A DNA stretch of 18,478 nucleotides. Origin: an uncultured Arenimonas sp. GTDB lineage: Bacteria > Pseudomonadota > Gammaproteobacteria > Xanthomonadales > Xanthomonadaceae. Every line of letters begins with the position of its first letter. Position 1 is the stretch's first letter. Shown here piece after piece: positions 14,991 through 18,478 of this stretch. A program made the translations under genes and the position numbers. The stretch covers positions 1 through 18,478 of the forward strand of contig CAMLKR010000030.1 of assembly GCA_946480565.1 (NCBI GenBank). Reading direction: 5' to 3'. The notes below the pieces were generated by a model, which was not told the DNA's origin, ran no database searches, and saw only the letters and a program-made list of their open reading frames with translations.

Positions 14991-16283
14991 ATGAGCACCG
15001 TCGCGCCGAAGAAGATCGGCGTGTTGTTGGCCACCTTCGTGGTGGCCAACAACATGATCGGGTCCGGGTTCTTCCTGCTTCCCGCCTCCCTGGCCAGCCA
15101 GGGCGGCGTCACTGCGATCAGCTGGCTGGTCGGCACGGTGATCGCGATGATCCTGGGCGGCGCCTTCGCCCGCCTGGCCCGCGACTATCCCAACCTCAAC
15201 TGCCCCGACGACTACGTGCGCCCGGCCCTGGGCCGCGACATGGGTTTCCTGGCCACCTCGCTCTACTGGGCCGCGGCCTGGATGGGCAACAACGCCATCG
15301 CCGTGGCGGCCTTCGGCTACATCGTGACCCTGCTGCCGATCGCCGGTGACGACACCGGCGTGCGCCTGATCGGCCAGCTCGCCCTGATCTGGGCGATGTT
15401 CGGCGTCAACCTGCTCGGTCCGCGGCCGGTGGCCAAGTTCCAGTCGGTCTGCGTGGTGTTCGGCCTGCTGCCGGTGGCCGCGGTGCTGGTCGGCGGCTGG
15501 GGCCATTTCGACGCCGACCTGTACTCCGCCGCCTGGAACGTCACCGAACGCAGCGACGCGGCCGTGGTGTTCGCCAACCTGGCGCCGGTGTTCTGGGCCT
15601 TCGTCGGCCTGGAGACGGGCGCGATGGTCGCCGGCATCGTCGACGACCCCGACCGCAACGTGCCGCGCGCCACCATCGCCGGCGTGGTGATCGCCGGCGT
15701 GGTCTACCTGGTCTCGTCGGTGCTGGTGATGGGCATCGTGCCGCACCAGGAGCTGGCCGCCTCGGGCGCGCCCTTCGCCCTGGTCGCCGCGGTGATCTTC
15801 GGGCCCTGGGCCGCATTGGTGATCGCCGCCGCCGCCGGACTGAAGGCCACCGGCACGCTCGGTGGCTGGATGCTGGTGGCCGGCGAAGCCGGCGCCCGCG
15901 CCGCCGAACGTGGCTACCTGCCCCGCGCCTTCGGCCGGATGCTGCCCAACGGCGCCGCCGGCTGGGGCCTGCTGTTCGTCGCGGTGGCGATGACCGTCAT
16001 CGCCTTCGCCACCCTGGCGCCGACGGTGGCGGGCCAGTTCGGCACCATCATCGGCATGGTGACGCTGCTGATCGTGCTGGCCTACCTGGCGGCCGGCCTG
16101 GCGCTGATGGTGGGCACGCCCGCGCGGCCTTCGGGCCGCTCCGACCGGGTGCTGGGCGCGGTCGCGCTGCTGGCCTGCGGCGTGCTGATCTTCACCTCGC
16201 CCTGGTCGATGATCCTGGGCGCGTTCGCGGTGGCGGTCGGCGTCTGGGTGCTGTTCCGGGTGTTCGGCGGCCGCACGCCCTGA
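14991..16283 (+). CDS. AdiC-like basic amino acid/polyamine exchanger (APC superfamily)
   Basis: 430 residues, about 12 transmembrane helices, aligning well by eye with E. coli AdiC (arginine/agmatine antiporter). TM1 is NNMIGSGFFLLPASLA. Equivalents of AdiC substrate residues are present: Tyr92 (LYWAAAWMGN), Trp202 and Glu208 (FWAFVGLE), and Trp293 (LGGWMLVAG), the last three at the same numbers as in AdiC. The TM2-3 PGGSYAY loop of AdiC is here PDDYV, so gating or substrate may differ. No amino-acid decarboxylase is adjacent, and the partner gene is a CAT permease, so acid-resistance function is not implied. Codons 12-22 form a perfect 14-bp hairpin that may limit expression. It converges on rmuC with only 30 bp between stops. 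Confidence 0.88.
   Translation: MSTVAPKKIGVLLATFVVANNMIGSGFFLLPASLASQGGVTAISWLVGTVIAMILGGAFARLARDYPNLNCPDDYVRPALGRDMGFLATSLYWAAAWMGNNAIAVAAFGYIVTLLPIAGDDTGVRLIGQLALIWAMFGVNLLGPRPVAKFQSVCVVFGLLPVAAVLVGGWGHFDADLYSAAWNVTERSDAAVVFANLAPVFWAFVGLETGAMVAGIVDDPDRNVPRATIAGVVIAGVVYLVSSVLVMGIVPHQELAASGAPFALVAAVIFGPWAALVIAAAAGLKATGTLGGWMLVAGEAGARAAERGYLPRAFGRMLPNGAAGWGLLFVAVAMTVIAFATLAPTVAGQFGTIIGMVTLLIVLAYLAAGLALMVGTPARPSGRSDRVLGAVALLACGVLIFTSPWSMILGAFAVAVGVWVLFRVFGGRTP
15022..15054 (+). promoter_or_regulatory. Perfect hairpin within early codons of the AdiC-like gene
   Basis: TGTTGTTGGCCACC (15022-15035) and GGTGGCCAACAACA (15041-15054) are perfect complements around a TTCGT loop, a 14-bp stem starting 32 nt after the ATG. 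It encodes LLATFVVANN. The left arm uses two consecutive TTG leucine codons, which are rare in this G/C-rich gene, exactly opposite the AAC AAC codons. Confidence 0.6.
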
Positions 16284-16313
16284 TCCGGGCGCGGCTTTCG
16301 CTGGGCGGCGCGG

Positions 16314-17708
16314 TCAGTCCGCGCCGTCGTCGTTTCCGGACTCGGTGAGGTCCTGCAGCGCGGCCGGCAGTTTCTTCGACGGCGCGACGCCCAGCTTGCG
16401 CAGCATCTCGGCCTGGCGCACCAGGTTGCCGTGCCCGGTGGAGAGTTTCGACACGGCGTCCTGCTGCGCCTTCTGCGCCCGGTCCAGGGCCTCGCCCACC
16501 CGGCCCATGTCCTCGGCGAACAGCACGAACTTGTCGTAAAGCTTGGACGCGCGGTCGGAGATGGCCTTGGCGTTGGCGTTCTGGTGCTCGGTGCGCCAGA
16601 TCTGCGCCACCAGCTTCAGCGACGCCAGCAGGTTGCTGGGGCCGACCAGGATGATCTTGCGCTCGAAGGCGTAGGCATAGAGCTGCGGGTCGCGGCGCAG
16701 CGCCTCCAGGAAGGCGGCCTCGACCGGCACGAACATCAGCACCAGCTCCGGACTGCTCAGGCCTTCGAGCCGGCTGTAGTCCTTGTCGCCCAGCTGCTTC
16801 ACGTGGTTGCGCAGCGCCACCACGTGGCGGCCGAAGTGGGCCTCGCGTTCGGCCTCGTCCACGGCCTCGCAGGCGCGCTGGTAGTCGAGCAGGGCCATCT
16901 TGGCGTCGATGATGATGGACTTGTCTTCCGGCAGGCGCAGCACGGCATCGGGACGGTAGCGGTCGCCATCGCCGTCCCTGAAGCTCTCCTGGGTGAAGTA
17001 GTCGCGGCCCTTCTCCAGGGCGGCTGTTTCCAGCAGGCGCTCGAGTTTGAGCTCGCCCCAGTAGCCCTGGCTGCGGTTGTCGCTGCTGAGCGCGCGACTG
17101 AGGCTCTGCGCTTCCTGGCCCAGGGTCTGGTTCAGGCGCACGAGGTCGTCGATGCGGGTCTGCAGCGCGACGCGGGCATTGTTCTCCTTCTCGTAGGCCT
17201 CGTTGACGGATCTGCGGAAGCCGTCGATCTGGTCCTTGAGCGGATTGAGCAGCTGGCCGATCTGGGTCGCGTTCTGTTCGCCGAAGCGTTTGGACTTGTC
17301 TTCCAGGATTTCCGTGGCCAGCGCCTGGAAATCGCGCTTGAGCTGTTCGCGCGCCGATTCGAGGTCCTGGTAGCGCTTTTCGGCGGCGCCCTTCTGCTCT
17401 TCCAGCCGGGCCTCCAGACTCGCGGCACGGGCTTCGGCACCGGCACGCGCCTCGCTGGCCGCACGCAGCTCGGCTTCGACCGCGGAAAGGCGCGCCCTGA
17501 GGTCGTCGCGCTGGTCGGCCAGCGCCTTGGCGTCACGCGCAAGCGCGGCCAGCTCGGGCTCGCGCTCGGCGCGACCGGCGTCTCGCGCCTGCTGCAGGCG
17601 GCGGCGGGCGATCCAGAGCGATGCGGCGCCGGCACCAACCAGTCCAGCCAGCAGGCCCAGCAGCAGGTAAACGGTTTCGGCAGCGGTCAAGGCGATCCCC
17701 GGCATCAC
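16314..17708 (-). CDS. rmuC: DNA recombination protein RmuC
   Basis: 464 residues, typical RmuC layout. An N-terminal membrane helix (~12-34) is followed by a long Ala/Glu/Arg coiled coil (~35-135). The conserved RmuC domain (~140-440) has a restriction-endonuclease-like core: QGYWGELKLERLLE with Glu219, then PDAVLRLP and IIIDAKM with Asp254, Asp268 and Lys270 as candidate active-site residues. RmuC was identified in E. coli as limiting recombination at inverted repeats; its biochemical role is poorly known. The frame opens with GTG at 17708 directly followed by ATG at 17705; I cannot decide between them. There is no Shine-Dalgarno site, and TAGAAT lies only ~10 bp upstream, so the mRNA may be leaderless. 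HiPIP lies 59 bp upstream on the same strand. Confidence 0.93.
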   Translation of the reverse strand: MMPGIALTAAETVYLLLGLLAGLVGAGAASLWIARRRLQQARDAGRAEREPELAALARDAKALADQRDDLRARLSAVEAELRAASEARAGAEARAASLEARLEEQKGAAEKRYQDLESAREQLKRDFQALATEILEDKSKRFGEQNATQIGQLLNPLKDQIDGFRRSVNEAYEKENNARVALQTRIDDLVRLNQTLGQEAQSLSRALSSDNRSQGYWGELKLERLLETAALEKGRDYFTQESFRDGDGDRYRPDAVLRLPEDKSIIIDAKMALLDYQRACEAVDEAEREAHFGRHVVALRNHVKQLGDKDYSRLEGLSSPELVLMFVPVEAAFLEALRRDPQLYAYAFERKIILVGPSNLLASLKLVAQIWRTEHQNANAKAISDRASKLYDKFVLFAEDMGRVGEALDRAQKAQQDAVSKLSTGHGNLVRQAEMLRKLGVAPSKKLPAALQDLTESGNDDGAD

Positions 17709-17718
17709 AGATGCGGGG

Positions 17719-17724
17719 ATTCTA
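17719..17724 (-). promoter_or_regulatory. Candidate -10 box of rmuC (near-leaderless)
   Basis: TAGAAT reads on the minus strand at 17724-17719, placing the start of transcription near 17712, 4-7 nt before the GTG/ATG start codons. The -35 position is occupied by the inverted repeat at 17741-17759 rather than by a consensus hexamer. Confidence 0.4.
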
Positions 17725-17740
17725 GCCGCCCGGCGGTCTC

Positions 17741-17759
17741 ACCGGCCGAGACGGCCGGT
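17741..17759. repeat. Inverted repeat between HiPIP and rmuC
   Basis: ACCGGCCG (17741-17748) and CGGCCGGT (17752-17759) form an 8-bp perfect stem with a 3-nt loop, 9 bp past the HiPIP stop. No T-run follows on the minus strand. It could be a terminator-like stem for HiPIP, an operator over the rmuC -35 region, or both. Confidence 0.5.
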
Positions 17760-17767
17760 ACCCGTGT

Positions 17768-18085
17768 TCAGGCCTTCTTGGCCCAGGCGCTGCACCAGGC
17801 CGCGGCCGGCACGCTGAAGCCCGGGAACAGCGTGCAGGCGCCGGTGGCGGCAGTGAAGAACTGGCAATTGCCGCAATTGCTGCCCGGCTTGAAGTTCGGG
17901 TGCTTGCTGGTCTTGGCGTCGGCGACGTAGGCCAGCGCGATGGCGGTGGCGTTGTCGGCCGGCAGCGGCTTCAGGGCCTGGGCCGAGGCGGTGCCGATGA
18001 CGGCGGGCGCGACGAAGGGGGCGGCCACGGCGGCAATCACGGCCTGGACCAGGAAACGGCGGCGGGAAGCGGAGGGAGCGTTCAT
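17768..18085 (-). CDS. hip: High-potential iron-sulfur protein (HiPIP), Tat-exported
   Basis: 105 residues. The N-terminus SASRRRFLVQA plus a hydrophobic stretch to TASAQA (~35-37) is a twin-arginine signal, so the cofactor would be inserted before export to the periplasm. The mature ~68 residues contain four Cys (71, 74, 84, 98) in the HiPIP arrangement C-x2-C-x9-C-x13-C, with the conserved GSNCGNCQFF, CTLFPG and AAWCSAWAKKA. The 4Fe-4S cluster cycles 3+/2+ and carries single electrons between the bc1 complex and terminal oxidases or reaction centres. The x9 spacing between Cys2 and Cys3 is shorter than the ~13-14 I recall from better-known members. The start ATG at 18085 has AGGT upstream. 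It is divergent from mtnB. Confidence 0.92.
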   Translation of the reverse strand: MNAPSASRRRFLVQAVIAAVAAPFVAPAVIGTASAQALKPLPADNATAIALAYVADAKTSKHPNFKPGSNCGNCQFFTAATGACTLFPGFSVPAAAWCSAWAKKA

Positions 18086-18206
18086 GGTTTACCTGTTGGC
18101 TACGGAGGGATTCCGATGGCTGCGCGCAGTGTAGTCCCCTGCGGTGAACAAATCGTTGACGCCGGTCAAGCGGCCGCCGACGCCGGCTTGGGCTAGACTT
18201 CGCGCC
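18086..18206. promoter_or_regulatory. Divergent HiPIP/mtnB promoter region
   Basis: For HiPIP, TACACT on the minus strand (18133-18128) is a likely -10 box about 43 bp upstream of its ATG. For mtnB, TAGACT at 18194-18199 is only 7 bp before the ATG, implying a leaderless transcript. A short dyad TTGAC-GCCG-GTCAA at 18156-18169 lies between them and could bind a shared regulator. No consensus -35 element is spaced correctly for either box. Confidence 0.4.
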
Positions 18207-18478
18207 ATGGAAAACCTGCCCTTTGACCCGGCCCGGCTGGCCCGGCGCGCCGCCGAGATCGTCGCCAGCACCCGCGAGCTGTCCGCCCTGGGCTGGACCC
18301 CGGCCACCAGCAGCAATTTTTCGATGCGGCTGGACGACCGCCATGCCGCCATCACGGTTTCCGGCCGCGACAAGGGCCGGCTGACCGAGGCCGACATCAT
18401 GGTCGTGGACTTCGCCGGGCAGCCGGTGGCGACCACGCACCGCCCGTCCGCCGAAACCCTGCTGCACACCCAGCTCTA
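18207..18478 (+). CDS. mtnB: Methylthioribulose-1-phosphate dehydratase (5' part)
   Basis: 90 codons from the ATG at 18207 run to the window edge without a stop. The sequence matches the start of MtnB in the class II aldolase/adducin fold: [19 protein letters not shown], then [15 protein letters not shown] and [12 protein letters not shown]. MtnB dehydrates 5-methylthioribulose 1-phosphate in the methionine salvage pathway, with zinc. The zinc-binding His residues lie mainly beyond the visible part. mtnD and mtnC often follow in related bacteria but are outside the window. There is no Shine-Dalgarno site; TAGACT ends 7 bp before the ATG, consistent with leaderless expression. Confidence 0.9.
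   Translation, partial: MENLPFDPARLARRAAEIVASTRELSALGWTPATSSNFSMRLDDRHAAITVSGRDKGRLTEADIMVVDFAGQPVATTHRPSAETLLHTQL

Noticed and set aside
13512..15746. 744-residue open frame on the minus strand, antisense to both transporters
   Set aside because: It is His/Gln/Asp-rich with no recognisable fold, has no ribosome-binding site, and is the expected shadow of codon bias in G/C-rich genes. The plus-strand transporters have clear membrane motifs.

Overview
The window is chromosomal DNA with GC near 70% by eye, strong G/C third-position bias and tightly packed genes, several sharing 1-4 bp overlaps. The gene set fits a gammaproteobacterium of the Xanthomonadales/Lysobacteraceae (Lysobacter- or Luteimonas-like): a leucine/isovalerate (liu) catabolic operon, an EfpL-type elongation factor, a Tat-exported high-potential iron-sulfur protein (HiPIP) and mtnB. 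The taxon is an inference from gene content and protein style. I see no tRNA, rRNA, CRISPR array, transposase or phage gene.

Layout. (1) 1-116: start of a minus-strand TPR (TTC38-like) gene, cut by the window edge. (2) 322-1497: acetyl-CoA acetyltransferase. (3) 1661-2041: very alanine/acid-rich small lipoprotein in its own transcription unit, with a promoter, a 5'-UTR stem-loop and a textbook terminator at 2065-2099. (4) 2187-8086: the liu operon, liuB-liuC-liuD-lipoprotein-liuE, with overlaps of 1, 4 and 4 bp from liuC onward. (5) 8144-11214: a three-PAS GGDEF-EAL cyclic-di-GMP protein overlapping a GNAT acetyltransferase. (6) 11257-12610: an SDR of the 3-hydroxyacyl-CoA dehydrogenase type 2 family followed by efpL, whose stop codon lies inside a long palindrome. 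(7) 12754-13353 (minus): a NUDIX hydrolase, divergent from (8) 13488-16283: two APC-superfamily amino-acid transporters, a CAT-type permease and an AdiC-like exchanger. (9) 16314-17708 (minus): rmuC; 17768-18085 (minus): HiPIP. (10) 18207 to the end: 5' part of mtnB.

How the genes work together. LiuB and LiuD form biotin-dependent methylcrotonyl-CoA carboxylase. LiuC hydrates 3-methylglutaconyl-CoA and LiuE cleaves HMG-CoA to acetyl-CoA plus acetoacetate. The upstream thiolase can split acetoacetyl-CoA once acetoacetate is activated, and the SDR belongs to the related isoleucine/short-chain beta-oxidation chemistry. Isovaleryl-CoA dehydrogenase (liuA), the LiuR regulator and a CoA transferase are not in the window. 

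Most of the window is ordinary accessory metabolism. I do not see a clear new multi-gene system. The best leads are an uncharacterised lipoprotein embedded by 4-bp overlaps in the liu operon, a 10-bp-period repeat that supplies the liuC start codon, a perfect 14-bp hairpin in the first codons of the AdiC-like gene, the 5'-UTR stem of the Ala-rich lipoprotein, and two probably leaderless genes (rmuC, mtnB).
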